From NCBI GenBank assembly GCA_049642465.1, contig JBAROV010000164.1, positions 62,001 to 126,000 of the forward strand: a stretch of DNA of 64,000 nt, written 5' to 3'. Both the position numbers and the translations under genes were made by a program. The stretch is from CAWDPQ01 sp049642465 (lineage in GTDB: Bacteria; Acidobacteriota; Vicinamibacteria; Vicinamibacterales; 2-12-FULL-66-21). The first letter of the stretch is position 1, and every line of letters begins with the position of its first letter. The notes under the pieces were generated by a model. That model worked only from the letters and a program-made list of their open reading frames with translations, had not been told where the DNA came from and ran no database searches. This document shows positions 18,601-28,000 of this stretch, piece by piece.

Positions 18601-19634
18601 GCGAGCAGCGCCACGATAGCCGACGCCGTAAAGCCGGCCAGCAACAAGGTCACCGGGGTCCGCGGTACGCCGCGCGTGAGCACGGCAAGCGCAAGCCACA
18701 AGGCCGCGCCTCCGGTTGCGGCCAGAGCCAATGCAGAAAGGGTCGCTCCAACAAATGTCCGCTCGTTGCCGGCGACGGCGCGACGATCGAGCAATGGGCC
18801 AATCAACAAAAGAATGGTGATGCCAATGACGACGAGCGCAACGGCGGCAACGCGCCGGCGCAGACCGGCGCGCGCGTCCGACACTGCAGCCGCGGAGACC
18901 GACGCCTCCAGCAGCAGTTCGCCCGAAGGCGCGCGCAAGAGCAATGCTCCCGGCCGCGGCGTCTCGCTCGGCACCTCGTGCCGCAGCCTGAGCGTGGCTG
19001 GCCCCACCGGAGTCGGCACCGAGAACTCGCGGGCCGTGAACGCCTGCGCGGCAGGCGCCGGGGCAATCACGTGCTCAGCGGCGATCGATCCGACCCGCTG
19101 TCGCTCGGCGCCGAAGATTGGCTGGACCTGCACGAGCCGCAGTCCGAGGGGCGATCGCGTCACGAAGAGCGTTGTCGCACCGCTCGCGCGCTCCTCTGGG
19201 ATTTCCGACGGTCGTCCGGCCCATGCGCGCGCGTTGAACGCCCCGTCGTACACCGTGACCGCGATGTCGTCGGGTTGCCCGGCCGCGGCACGTGCCTGCG
19301 CGGTCAGGTCGAAGAGCGTGCGCGCCCCGTCCTCGCCAGCCAGCATCGCGGCGGCAACCTGCGGATCCTGGGCCAGGCGCCGCGACACGGTGTCGAGCGC
19401 GGCAATCATCGTGTCGAACCGTGAGCGCACGTGACGCTCGGCGCGCTCGGCGGCTGCCTCGGCGGAGCCACCAAAGCGCCATCGTTCGAACACAGCGCCG
19501 CTGACGAGCACTGCCCCCGCGAGACAGGCCCCGGCAACCAGAATCCGTCGCCAGTTGACCTGGCGGCGCGTCTTGTCGATCCGAACGCGCGGGAACGGCG
19601 TCGCGTGGACGCCGTCAGTTGAGAGGGAAGACAC
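15678..19634 (-). CDS. NtrY-like sensor histidine kinase, unusually large, polytopic
   Basis: 1318 residues. A first membrane anchor near residues 29-47 is followed by an exported region of about 200 residues, then a block of several membrane helices (about 255-520). A second exported region and another helix precede a HAMP linker (ADPVRRLTRATRRIARGDF). The kinase core has the phospho-acceptor His in MARQVAHEIKNPLTP (about residue 1110), the N-box IIENALF, DTGVGMD and the GTGLGLPIARRN lid. The HEIKNPLTPIQLSAEH phrase is characteristic of NtrY-type kinases. No response regulator is adjacent, so the partner is elsewhere. The number of helices is well above the usual NtrY anchor, which suggests sensing within the membrane. 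Confidence 0.85.
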   Translation of the reverse strand: MSSLSTDGVHATPFPRVRIDKTRRQVNWRRILVAGACLAGAVLVSGAVFERWRFGGSAEAAAERAERHVRSRFDTMIAALDTVSRRLAQDPQVAAAMLAGEDGARTLFDLTAQARAAAGQPDDIAVTVYDGAFNARAWAGRPSEIPEERASGATTLFVTRSPLGLRLVQVQPIFGAERQRVGSIAAEHVIAPAPAAQAFTAREFSVPTPVGPATLRLRHEVPSETPRPGALLLRAPSGELLLEASVSAAAVSDARAGLRRRVAAVALVVIGITILLLIGPLLDRRAVAGNERTFVGATLSALALAATGGAALWLALAVLTRGVPRTPVTLLLAGFTASAIVALLAGPAARLRVALRVRRVPVSVALLRFISAQVLAGVIVAALVVLFQRLIDRAIDPVSVDLRHLSLHPWGDGSRAVLLAGVLAIHLSVLWAGTLALTAAIAPWRISRAHPGQRLFALGIWIAPAVLTASIAVARNWPFSALGLVLSALACGIAALASDRIVTWYRRTTVASRILALFVAFLVPSLLLYPSLDFFAERATRRLITEQYAVQAQTHPQTLQALMAQAQRDIDALTTVPDLVRSAAGLPPTTDTAFLVWRQTALARERLTSAVELYGMDGSLISRFALNIPEYTVASQTAPTGAGCGWDLFGEAAPIGSEERRMLHAERRICVAENSGALTPVGTIVLHVVFDYRTLPFITSQSPYFELFRSSERGAPAESTTGADVEIAIYGWGLQPLYTSRPSAWPIDDALFARLYRSREPFWTIIQAGGAKHRVYFSNDRGGIFAIGYPVLSLFDHLVHLAELTTLAGAGFLIVLVGTAIFTRIGRQQPRIGRALLREIRASFYRKLFLAFVLAAVIPVLILAVTIRVYFHNLLLTDVEAEAARTAAVARRVIEESDVLSRRNADAVDPLSDDIMVWIRQVIDQDVNIFVGERLEATSQPDLFASGLLPTRTPDEVYRAIVLERFPSYVTEDRIGTTSYLIAAAPVRAGGQKALLTIPLAPRQREIDREIDDLDRGVHLASLFFILLGAAIGLSMAERIADPVRRLTRATRRIARGDFDERIAVRSADELKRLVDAFNSMAAELKAQRTQLERTHRLEAWAEMARQVAHEIKNPLTPIQLSAEHLQRVHADRGEPMGPVLDHCVQSILSQVHLLRQISAEFSNFASSPTARPSLVDVRELIEEVLAPYRSGLAGRVPIHSHVPPLPAAFVDRTLVARALANIIENALFAMPSGGSLTLDASVDDGFLVLAVTDTGVGMDEEALARVFEPYFSTKTTGTGLGLPIARRNIELSGGTIEVRSAKGQGTVVTMRLPIAAG

Positions 19635-19684
19635 TCCTGCTAGCAGGATAGCAAAGGTAAACTGATAGCTAGCACGCCAGAGCC

Positions 19685-20755
19685 ATGATCGACGCCCCTC
19701 CCCTTCGAGCCACGCTCAAGCGTGGCGCCCTGCTCGCCGCGGCCAACTGGCCGTTAATTGCGGTCCAGTTCATCGCCGAGGCGACGTTCAAACTTCTCCT
19801 CGCCGTGCCAGTTGTCGGTGGCCTGACGCTCGTGGTGCTCCTGCTCGAGGGGAACGCGGACGAACTCCTGGCGGGTGATGTCCGACACATCGTGGCCGCC
19901 ATCTTCTCGGCTCTCCGCCAGAATCCCGCTGCGCTCGTCGCATTCAGCATCTCATTCGGGATCGTCGTGCTGGGCGGCTCCGCACTGACTTTCGTGGTCA
20001 AGGGCGGCACCGTATCGCTGCTGGCAGAGGCCGAAGCGCAGGCCGGCCCGATTGAGCGTCCACCGCTGCGGCTGGCGGCGCTGCGGCGCGCCGACGTCGT
20101 GTCGATTGAAGGTTATCTCGCGGGCTGTCGACGGCTCTGGCGCAGGTATGTCCGTCTGGGCGCGTGCCTGCTCGTGACCTACGCGCTCACCGCCGTCGTT
20201 TATCTCGGATTGATCGTGCGTGGGTATCAGGTCGCCGACAACATCGGCCTGCTCCTCAGTTGGACGGTCGGCGCTGCGCTTGGATCGAGCGTTCTCATCG
20301 TCTGGATCTCTCTCCTTAATTTCTTCTATCTCATCACCCAGATGGTCATCGCTGTGGATGATGTGAGCGTCAGAACGGGCGTCGTTCGAGCGTTTCGGTT
20401 CGTTCGCGTCAGCTTGCGGGAGATCGCGGGCGTGTTTGGCGTCGTCTTGCTGTTGGTTGGAATCGCGACCGTCGGAACGATTCTCGCGACCGGCGGACTT
20501 GGCGTGATTGCGTTCGTACCATTCGTTGGTCTTGCCGTCATCCCGTTGCAGATCGCCGGCTGGCTGTTGCGAGGGTTCGTGTTCCAGTTCATCGGGCTGA
20601 CGGCGCTGAGCGCGTATCTGACATACTACCGACATCCTCAACGTCACGCGGGATCGTCCGCGTCACGCGTCGTGGATGCAGCCGAGCAGTTCAAAGGGCC
20701 CGCGGTTGCTCCGGGCGCGCGTGTCATGCGCAGCGGAGCCGAACGTCTCACATGA
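19685..20755 (+). CDS. Polytopic membrane protein of unknown function
   Basis: 356 residues with about six strongly hydrophobic segments, for example LIAVQFIAEATFKLLLAVPVV, FLVTYALTAVVYLGLIV-like stretches and VFGVVLLLVGIATVGTILA. I recognise no catalytic motif. The general pattern of paired helices in a DUF-type exporter or GlpF-unrelated scaffold is not diagnostic. It begins with ATG 19685, 50 bases from the start of the divergent NtrY-like kinase gene. It ends with an ATGA overlap into the aminotransferase gene, so the two are co-translated and may be functionally linked. Confidence 0.7.
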   Translation: MIDAPPLRATLKRGALLAAANWPLIAVQFIAEATFKLLLAVPVVGGLTLVVLLLEGNADELLAGDVRHIVAAIFSALRQNPAALVAFSISFGIVVLGGSALTFVVKGGTVSLLAEAEAQAGPIERPPLRLAALRRADVVSIEGYLAGCRRLWRRYVRLGACLLVTYALTAVVYLGLIVRGYQVADNIGLLLSWTVGAALGSSVLIVWISLLNFFYLITQMVIAVDDVSVRTGVVRAFRFVRVSLREIAGVFGVVLLLVGIATVGTILATGGLGVIAFVPFVGLAVIPLQIAGWLLRGFVFQFIGLTALSAYLTYYRHPQRHAGSSASRVVDAAEQFKGPAVAPGARVMRSGAERLT

Positions 20756-22023
20756 TCGATTACAACAGTTTTCTCTCTCAAGCCGCCGGGCAGATGCAGG
20801 AATCGGCAATCCGGCGGATGGGTACGATCCTCGCGCAACGGCGCGACCTCATTTCGTTCGCCCCCGGTTACCCCGCGCCCGAAACGTTCCCGTGGGAAGA
20901 GTTGCGCGAGATCACTCGAGAGCTGCTGGCGGGAACCGGCGGCTCGGTGCTGCAGTACGGTGCGACGCGTGGCTATCGTCCGTTTTTGGAAGTCATTGCG
21001 GACATCATGCAGCGCCGTCAGGCGCCGACGACCTTGGACCGATTGCTCGTGACCTCCGGCTCACAACAGGGTCTCGACCTTGTGGCCCGGGTACTGCTCG
21101 ATCCCGGAGACGTCGTCCTGGTCGAACTCCCCACCTATACTGGCGCGATCACCGCGTTCCGCAACGTGCAGGCGCAGATGGTTGGCGTCAAGCAGGAGTC
21201 GGACGGCATCGATCTGCAGGATCTCGAGGAGGTGTACGCCCGTCTGACTCGCGAGGGGCGCCGGGTCCGGTTCCTCTACGTCGTCCCGAATTTCCAGAAT
21301 CCGACCGGTCTCCTCATCGGCCTCGACAAGCGCCGCCGGCTTCTCGAATGGGCATCCAGGCGGAACGTGCTGCTGCTCGAAGACGATCCCTATCGCGAGT
21401 TGTATTTCGAGGATTCAGCCACTGAAGCAGACGTCAGACCAATCCGAGCGGATGATACCGAAGGCCGTGTCATCTATCTCAGCAGCTTCTCGAAGACGCT
21501 GGCGCCGGGATTCCGGGTCGCCTGGGTCGACGCGCCGGTGCCGCTCGCCACGAAATTCGAATTTGCGAAACAGGCGGAGGATCTTTCGAGCGGCGTGTTC
21601 GATCAGCGGATCGTATACGAGGCCTGTCGGCGGGGAGTCGTCGATCGCCAGCTGCCCATGCTGCGCTCGCACTACCAGCACAAACGCGATGTGATGGTCG
21701 AGGCACTCACCAGCGCGTTCGATAGAACGATCACCTGGCCCGCACCTCGAGGGGGCTTCTTCCTGTGGGCGACTCTGCCGCAGCCGCTTGACGCGAATAC
21801 GCTGCTCTTGCGCGCCGTCGAGCACGGCGTTGTTTACGTCGCCGGAGAAGCCTTTTACGTCAACGACGAACCGTCGTCGACCGTCATGCGGCTTTCGTTT
21901 TCAGCCCCCGCACCGGATCGCATCCGGGAGGGCGTGGCGCGCCTGAAAGCGGCAATCGAAGAAGAAAAGACCGCCCTCACCGCGGCAGGTCGATCGGAAT
22001 CGTCGTCCCGGGTAGTTCGGTAA
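20752..22023 (+). CDS. PLP-dependent aminotransferase, class I/II, 2-aminoadipate type
   Basis: 423 residues. The fold-type I signature is complete: SFAPGYPAPETFPW at the N-terminal substrate loop, the cofactor-anchoring YVVPNFQNPTG and LEDDPYRELYF, and the Schiff-base lysine in YLSSFSKTLAPGFRVAW. FSAPAPDRIREGVARL carries the C-terminal region near the carboxylate-binding Arg. The closest recognisable type is LysN / KAT-II / Aro8-like enzymes acting on 2-aminoadipate, aromatic or branched-chain amino acids; no winged-helix domain is attached, so it is not a MocR regulator. The substrate is not decided by sequence. It overlaps the preceding membrane-protein gene (ATGA), and its 3' end overlaps the convergent propeller gene by 47 bases. 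Confidence 0.85.
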   Translation: MIDYNSFLSQAAGQMQESAIRRMGTILAQRRDLISFAPGYPAPETFPWEELREITRELLAGTGGSVLQYGATRGYRPFLEVIADIMQRRQAPTTLDRLLVTSGSQQGLDLVARVLLDPGDVVLVELPTYTGAITAFRNVQAQMVGVKQESDGIDLQDLEEVYARLTREGRRVRFLYVVPNFQNPTGLLIGLDKRRRLLEWASRRNVLLLEDDPYRELYFEDSATEADVRPIRADDTEGRVIYLSSFSKTLAPGFRVAWVDAPVPLATKFEFAKQAEDLSSGVFDQRIVYEACRRGVVDRQLPMLRSHYQHKRDVMVEALTSAFDRTITWPAPRGGFFLWATLPQPLDANTLLLRAVEHGVVYVAGEAFYVNDEPSSTVMRLSFSAPAPDRIREGVARLKAAIEEEKTALTAAGRSESSSRVVR

Positions 22024-23230
22024 GTTCCACGAGCGGGAGCGGTGGCGGGTCGGTCGAGGGTTCGAGAAACGACAGCGTCCACGGATGCTGCAGGTCACCG
22101 GTCACCACGGCAAACATCGGATAGTTCCACGGCCCGAACAAGACGTTGGACATCCCAACCAGCGGGGCGGCGAATTTAATCTCGGACACCTGATCGCCAT
22201 TCTCGCGACGATACACGGGAATCACACTGACAGGGCCAGGGACCATGACCGAACCGCTCAGCAGCACCGGACCACCGAGCGGTCGGTACTTCACCCCCTT
22301 ATTCCATTCAAGCGCACGATCCCCCCGGTCGTACGCCCGGACGATGTTATCGAGGGCAACAACGTAGATGTGGTCGTCATCGACGGCCGGCGTGCCTCTG
22401 GGCCCGGCACCGACGCGGATAGGCGATTCGAGGTCACCGGTCGCGGCGTTCATGGTGTAGAACTTCTTGTCTCGGACTCCCAGATACACCTTGCCACCGA
22501 CCGCCAGCGGTTCTCCCGGCTCGCCCTCGAGGGGCTTCGACCACAACTGTTCACCGGTCTGCAAGTTGAGTGCGGACATCTCTCGTTCGAGGAGCGGGAC
22601 AAACAGCACGTCGCCATCAATGGCTGGCCGGTGTTCAACGGTTCCAATCTGGCGGCGCCACAGCACTGTCCCGTCGGCGGCTCGATAGGCGGCGATGCTC
22701 CCGGGCGAGATGGCAACCACCCAACCACTCTGAACGAGCAAGGGCGCGCTCAGCGCGCCGGTGTTCTGCTGCCACAATTCGTCGCCTTTGGAAATCGACA
22801 ACGCGTGGACTGATTCACCGGACACGACGTAGATGCGTTCCTCATCGAGGACAATCGGCCGATCCGTGGCGAGATCGGTCTTCCATACAGGTGACCCGTC
22901 AAGGCCACGAAATGCCACGATTCCGGATGGCTGCAGCGCCACTGCCACGATGTCGCCCGAAATGAGCGGCGGTCCGACCGACGGTGCAGGAAGTTGAACG
23001 GACCAGCGTTCCACCAGTGGCTGAAAGTGCGACGCAGCAGCCGGTTGTCCGGGTATAGGCGGGACCGGTGCCTGAGCCGTCGTCGGCAAATCGCGAGCAA
23101 CAGCTGAGAGATCGAACGGCGTGGTTGCGACGCCGTGCGAAAAGGAGAAGACTGCTGAGAGCAGGACGCCCGTCGGCAAAAACCTTGGGGCGATAAACCT
23201 ACAAGATATTGTGGTCGGGCCCGACTCCAC
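21977..23230 (-). CDS. PQQ-type (BamB-like) beta-propeller protein, exported
   Basis: 417 residues. Repeated blades read GTVLWRRQIGTVEHRPAI, GEQLWSKPLEGEPGEPLAV and GSPVWKTDLATDRP, the AxDxxTGxxxW pattern of PQQ-like repeats. A hydrophobic segment near residues 20-34 (TGVLLSAVFSFSHGVA) looks like a signal peptide or anchor. PQQ-enzyme metal and cofactor residues are absent, so this is a structural propeller such as BamB or a sensor domain. The start is uncertain: GTG 23230 abuts the guaA promoter, and a TTG at 23179 preceded by AAGG is an alternative. No Bam partner gene is nearby. Confidence 0.75.
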   Translation of the reverse strand: MESGPTTISCRFIAPRFLPTGVLLSAVFSFSHGVATTPFDLSAVARDLPTTAQAPVPPIPGQPAAASHFQPLVERWSVQLPAPSVGPPLISGDIVAVALQPSGIVAFRGLDGSPVWKTDLATDRPIVLDEERIYVVSGESVHALSISKGDELWQQNTGALSAPLLVQSGWVVAISPGSIAAYRAADGTVLWRRQIGTVEHRPAIDGDVLFVPLLEREMSALNLQTGEQLWSKPLEGEPGEPLAVGGKVYLGVRDKKFYTMNAATGDLESPIRVGAGPRGTPAVDDDHIYVVALDNIVRAYDRGDRALEWNKGVKYRPLGGPVLLSGSVMVPGPVSVIPVYRRENGDQVSEIKFAAPLVGMSNVLFGPWNYPMFAVVTGDLQHPWTLSFLEPSTDPPPLPLVELTELPGTTIPIDLPR

Positions 23231-23234
23231 ACCT

Positions 23235-23240
23235 TATAAT
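23235..23240 (+). promoter_or_regulatory. -10 box of guaA
   Basis: A perfect TATAAT ends 12 bases before the GTG start of guaA, and there is no ribosome-binding sequence between them, so the transcript is likely leaderless or nearly so. A -35 candidate (TTGTGG, 23209-23214) has a long 20-base spacer and is weak. Confidence 0.55.
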
Positions 23241-23252
23241 AGCGTTTCCCGC

Positions 23253-24797
23253 GTGACTCATCAGACTATCGTCGTTCTGGATTTCGGCTCGCAGTTCACA
23301 CAACTGATCGCCCGGCGCCTGCGCGAGCTTTCGGTCTACAGCGAAATCCTTCCGTACAACACACCTGTCGCTGAGATTGCGCGTCGCTCGCCGGTCGGCA
23401 TCATTCTCTCAGGTGGCCCGAAGAGCGTTCATGAGCACGGGGCACCACGGTGCGAAGCGGCGGTGTTCGACATCGGCGTGCCGGTGCTCGGGATTTGCTA
23501 CGGCATGCAGCTCATGACCGACACGCTCGGCGGGGAAGTGGCGCCTGCGCCGCACCGAGAGTTTGGTCTCGCCACGATCAAGATTGCGCCGGAGGCGCCG
23601 CTCTTTGCGTCCGTCGCTGAAGGCCGAGGCGAGTTACGAGTGTGGGCGAGCCACGGGGATTTCGTGAAATCGGCGCCGGCAGGATTCGCCGTCACGGCGA
23701 CGAGCGCGAACGCCCCGGTTGCCGCGATGGCCGCGCCGGAGCGGCGAATGTATGCGCTGCTCTTTCATCCCGAAGTGGCGCACACCGATCGCGGTACAGA
23801 AATTCTCAGGAACTTCGCCTATGAGGTATGCGGCTGCACCGGCGACTGGACGATGTCGTCGTTTGTGGACGAGGCGATCGGACGTATCCGCGCGCAGGTT
23901 GGGGAGGGTCGTGTCGTGTGCGGCCTCAGCGGCGGCGTCGATTCCACGGTTGCCGCGCTACTTATTCACCGGGCGATTGGTGACCGGCTGACGTGCATCT
24001 TCGTGGACAACGGCGTCATGCGCCAGGACGAGGCACAGCAGATTCGAAAGCGCTTCGAGCGCCTGGCCTTGCCGTTGGTGTTTGTGGATGCGGCCGATTT
24101 GTTTCTCGATCGCCTGTCGGGCGTCGTCGATCCCGAGCAGAAGCGAAAGATTATCGGGAACACCTTCATCGAGGTGTTCGAAGACGAAGCCACAAAGTTG
24201 GGCTCGTTCAGTTTTCTGGCGCAGGGGACGCTCTATCCGGACGTGATCGAGAGCGTTTCCGTGATCGGCCCTTCGCACGTCATCAAGAGTCACCACAACG
24301 TTGGCGGACTGCCCGAACGGATGCGCTTCACACTGGTCGAACCGCTGCGACTGCTGTTCAAGGACGAAGTTCGTGTGGTCGGTGGAGAACTCGGCCTGGA
24401 TGACGAATTCGTCTGGCGGCAGCCGTTTCCCGGACCCGGGCTCGCCGTCCGCATCCTCGGCGAAGTCACCGCGTCGCGCCTCAACCTGGTCAGGCGTGCC
24501 GATCACATCGTCGCCGAAGAGGTGAAACGCGCGGGATGGTATCGACGACTCTGGCAGTCGTTCGCCGTGCTGCTGCCGGTCCAAAGCGTTGGAGTGATGG
24601 GCGACGCGCGGACCTACGAATACACGATTGCGATTCGGGGCGTGGAGAGCAAAGACGGCATGACGGCCGACTGGGCCCGTCTGCCGCACGACCTGCTGGC
24701 AACGATCTCGTCGCGCATCGTGAACGAGGTCAAAGGGATCAACAGAGTGGTGTACGACATCAGTTCCAAGCCGCCATCGACGATCGAATGGGAATAG
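23253..24797 (+). CDS. guaA: GMP synthase (glutamine-hydrolysing)
   Basis: About 514 residues. The N-terminal class-I glutamine amidotransferase starts TIVVLDFGSQFTQLIARR; the nucleophile is in GICYGMQ, and His/Glu follow in LLFHPEVAHT. The ATP-pyrophosphatase domain carries the PP-loop VVCGLSGGVDST, and the C-terminal dimer domain ends IEWE as usual. The enzyme aminates XMP to GMP. I chose GTG 23253 because translation there gives the standard N-terminus and the -10 box lies just upstream; the frame is open further upstream inside the divergent gene. The gene stops at the word-repeat spacer before dnaE. Confidence 0.97.
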   Translation: MTHQTIVVLDFGSQFTQLIARRLRELSVYSEILPYNTPVAEIARRSPVGIILSGGPKSVHEHGAPRCEAAVFDIGVPVLGICYGMQLMTDTLGGEVAPAPHREFGLATIKIAPEAPLFASVAEGRGELRVWASHGDFVKSAPAGFAVTATSANAPVAAMAAPERRMYALLFHPEVAHTDRGTEILRNFAYEVCGCTGDWTMSSFVDEAIGRIRAQVGEGRVVCGLSGGVDSTVAALLIHRAIGDRLTCIFVDNGVMRQDEAQQIRKRFERLALPLVFVDAADLFLDRLSGVVDPEQKRKIIGNTFIEVFEDEATKLGSFSFLAQGTLYPDVIESVSVIGPSHVIKSHHNVGGLPERMRFTLVEPLRLLFKDEVRVVGGELGLDDEFVWRQPFPGPGLAVRILGEVTASRLNLVRRADHIVAEEVKRAGWYRRLWQSFAVLLPVQSVGVMGDARTYEYTIAIRGVESKDGMTADWARLPHDLLATISSRIVNEVKGINRVVYDISSKPPSTIEWE

Positions 24798-25011
24798 ACG
24801 AATTGACGATTGAGGACTGCAGACTGACGATTGCATCGATTGGGGATTGCGGATTGGATTGTCGATTGCGGATTGGACAATCCACAATTCAATCGACAAT
24901 CGACAATGCAATCGACAATGCATTCGACAATCGACAATGCAATCGTCAATCGGCAATGCAATCGTCAATCGACAATCATCGCAATCGTCAGTCTGCAGTC
25001 GGCAGTCGACA
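24798..25011. repeat. GATTG/CAATC word repeat with perfect 20-base inverted ends
   Basis: The spacer between guaA and dnaE is built almost wholly from GATTG-type words on its left half and CAATC-type words (CAATCGACAATGCAATCG) on its right. GACTGCAGACTGACGATTGC at 24815-24834 is the exact reverse complement of 24981-25000. The whole could fold as a long hairpin in the dnaE leader or as a guaA terminator. Unit lengths are irregular, so it is not a CRISPR. Confidence 0.9.
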
Positions 25012-28000
25012 ATGACTGAATTTGTCCACCTGCACCTTCATACCGAGTTCTCGCTGCTCGACGGGGCGTGCCGCATCGAGGAGCTGCTGGACAAGGCGGT
25101 TGAACTGGGAATGCCCGCGCTCGCGGTCACCGAGCACGGAAACATGTTCTCGTCGATCACGTTCCACGATCAGGCGCGCAAACGCGGGATCAATCCGCTG
25201 CTCGGGTGCGAGGTGTATGTCGCGCCCGGCGATCGTCGCACGAAGAGCGGCACTCCCGGCGAAACCGCCAATCACCTCGTGCTGATCGCCGAAACGCGCG
25301 AGGGGTATCACAACCTGATCAAACTGGTCTCTGCGGGGTATACCGAGGGCTTCTACTACAAGCCGCGGATCGACAAAGACCTGCTCTCGCAATACGCTCG
25401 CGGACTCATCGGTCTCAGCAGCTGCCTGAAGGGAGAAGTCGCGACCGGAATCAGGACGGAGCAGCAGCAGAAGGCCGTCGTCGCAGCCGCCAGCTATCGC
25501 GACATTCTCGGTCCAGGTAACTTTTTCCTCGAGATGCAGTTTCAGGGCCTGGAGGATCAGAAGGTCGTCAACGCCGGGCTTCTCCCGATTGCAGAGGACC
25601 TCGGTCTCCCGCTCGTGTGTACGAACGACGTCCATTACCTGCAGAACTCGGACTTCAAACCGCACGACATTCTGCTGTGCATTGGGACGGGCAAGACCGT
25701 GAACGACACGGAGCGCCTGCGGTATCACGGCGATCAGTTCTATCTGAAGACCCCGGCCGAGATGACGGAGATCTTCAAGGACCATCCCGAGGCGCTGGCC
25801 AATACAGTGCGCATTGCCGAACGCTGCCACGTCGATCTTTCCGGCATGGTCAACCACCTGCCGAACTTCGAAGTGCCGCCCGGTTTCACGCTTGACCAGT
25901 ACTTCGAGCACGTCGTTCAGGAAGGCTTCCGGCAGCGGCTGCCGCGCTTGCGTGAGCTTGCGGCTCGTGGTGTCTTGAAACACACGATCGACGAATACGA
26001 GCGTCGTCTCGCCTACGAAGTCGAGATGATCAAGCAGATGAAGTATCCCGGGTATTTCCTGATCGTCTGGGACTTCATCCGTTACGCGCGGGAACATTCG
26101 ATACCGGTCGGACCCGGCCGCGGTTCCGCCGCGGGCAGCTTCGTCGCCTACTGCCTGCGCATCACGGACGTCGATCCGATTGAATACGACCTCATCTTCG
26201 AACGATTCCTCAATCCCGAGCGCGTCTCGCTCCCCGACATCGACATCGATTTCTGCGAGCGGCGCCGCGGCGAGGTCATCGACTACGTCACGCAGAAGTA
26301 CGGCCGGGAAAACGTGGCGCAGATCATCACGTTCGGAACGATGAAGGCCCGAGCGGTCGTGCGCGACGTCGCACGCGTCATGGACATTCCATACGCCGAT
26401 GCTGATCGCGTGGCGAAGGCCGTCCCACCCGCGCTCGACATGACGCTGGCGAAGGCGCTGGAGGAGAGCCCGGCGCTGAAGGAAATGGAGCAGAAGGACG
26501 AGCGCGTCAAGGAACTGCTCGCCGTCGCTCGCCGGCTCGAAGGGATGACCCGGCATGCCTCGGTTCACGCCGCGGGCGTCGTCATCGCACCAAAGCCGCT
26601 GACCGAATACGTTCCGCTCTACAAGAGTCAAAAGGACGAAATCGTCACGCAGTGGGCGATGAAGGAAGTCGAACGCGTTGGCCTCTTGAAGATGGACTTC
26701 CTGGGGCTGAGCACACTCACCCTGATCCGTGACGCGCTCGAGGAAATCAAGCGGACCGAAGGGGTCGGTCTCGACATCGATGCCATTCCGCTGGACGACG
26801 CCAAGACCTACGAGGTGTTTGCCAACGGTCAGACCTACGGCGTGTTTCAGTTCGAAAGTTCGGGAATGCGCGACCTGCTTCGAAAGGCCAAGCCCGAACG
26901 TCTTGACGATCTCATCGCGCTCAACGCGCTCTACCGTCCGGGTCCGCTGAAGAGCGGGATGGTCGATGATTTCATCGCCCGCAAACAGGGGAAGACGGAA
27001 GTCAAATACGAACTGCCCGCGCTCGCACCGATTCTCTCGGACACGTATGGCGTCATCGCCTACCAGGAACAAGTGATGCGCATTGCCGCCGTCCTCGCCG
27101 GATTCACCATGGGGCAATCCGACGTGCTGCGCAAAGCCATGGGGAAGAAGGACCCCAAGGTCATGGCGAAGCAGCGCCAAGCCTTCATGGAAGGGACGAA
27201 GGCGAACGGGGTCAACGAAAAGAAGGCGGCCAAGATCTTTGATTTGATGGAGTACTTCGCCGGCTACGGGTTCAACAAGTCGCATTCGACCACGTATGCG
27301 CTGCTCGCCTATCAGACCGCGTATCTGAAGGCGAACTACCCGTGGCATTTCATGGCGGCGTTGCTGACCATTGAGGCGGCGAACACCGACAAGCTCGCGA
27401 TGTATCTGGGTGAGTGTCGCGACCTGGGCATCCCGATCCTGCCGCCGGATGTGAATTCGAGTGAGTTGGCGTTTACCGTCGGCACGGAAGGCGTCCGGTT
27501 CGGGCTCGCCGCGGTGAAAAACGTCGGCGAAGGCGCCATCCTGTCCATCCTTGGCGTACGCCGGGAGTTTGGCCGGATCGATTCGCTCCACACGCTGTGC
27601 GAATACGTGGACCTCAGGCTCGTGAACAAGCGCGTGCTCGAGAGCCTGATCAAGGCTGGAGCGCTCGACTCGATCCCTTGTGGCGACAACCGCTCCGTAC
27701 GGGCCCGCCGCGCCTGCCTCTTCGCGGCGGTGGATAAGTGCATCGAGCATGGCGGCCGTCATCAGCGCGACCGCGATAAGGGCCAGTCGCAGCTCTTCGG
27801 CGGCGTCACAGAGGACGGTCCGGCTTTTGCGGGGCAGCTGGCCGACGCCCCTCCCTGGACCGAAGCACAGCACCTGGCCTACGAAAAGGAAGCGTTAGGC
27901 TTCTATATGAGCGGTCACCCGCTCGAAAGGCACGCCGAAGAACTCAAGCAATTCGGCGCCCGCCGGCTGGCGGAGCTCACTTCCTCTGAAGCGGACCTCT

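Noticed and set aside
20752..22023. MocR transcriptional regulator
   Set aside because: The protein has the aminotransferase fold but no winged-helix N-terminus.
24798..25011. CRISPR array
   Set aside because: Units are short and irregular in length and spacing, there are no unique spacers of constant size, and no cas gene is near. It is a word repeat with inverted ends.
24988..27873. A 961-residue open frame on the minus strand inside dnaE
   Set aside because: It is exactly antisense to a well-supported gene and arises from the GC-rich third positions; the translation has no recognisable domain. The same applies to the long antisense frames in mutS (9265-10875), the sigma-54 regulator (1789-3417), ptsI (39240-40652), accA (27895-29340) and rpoN (35200-36570).
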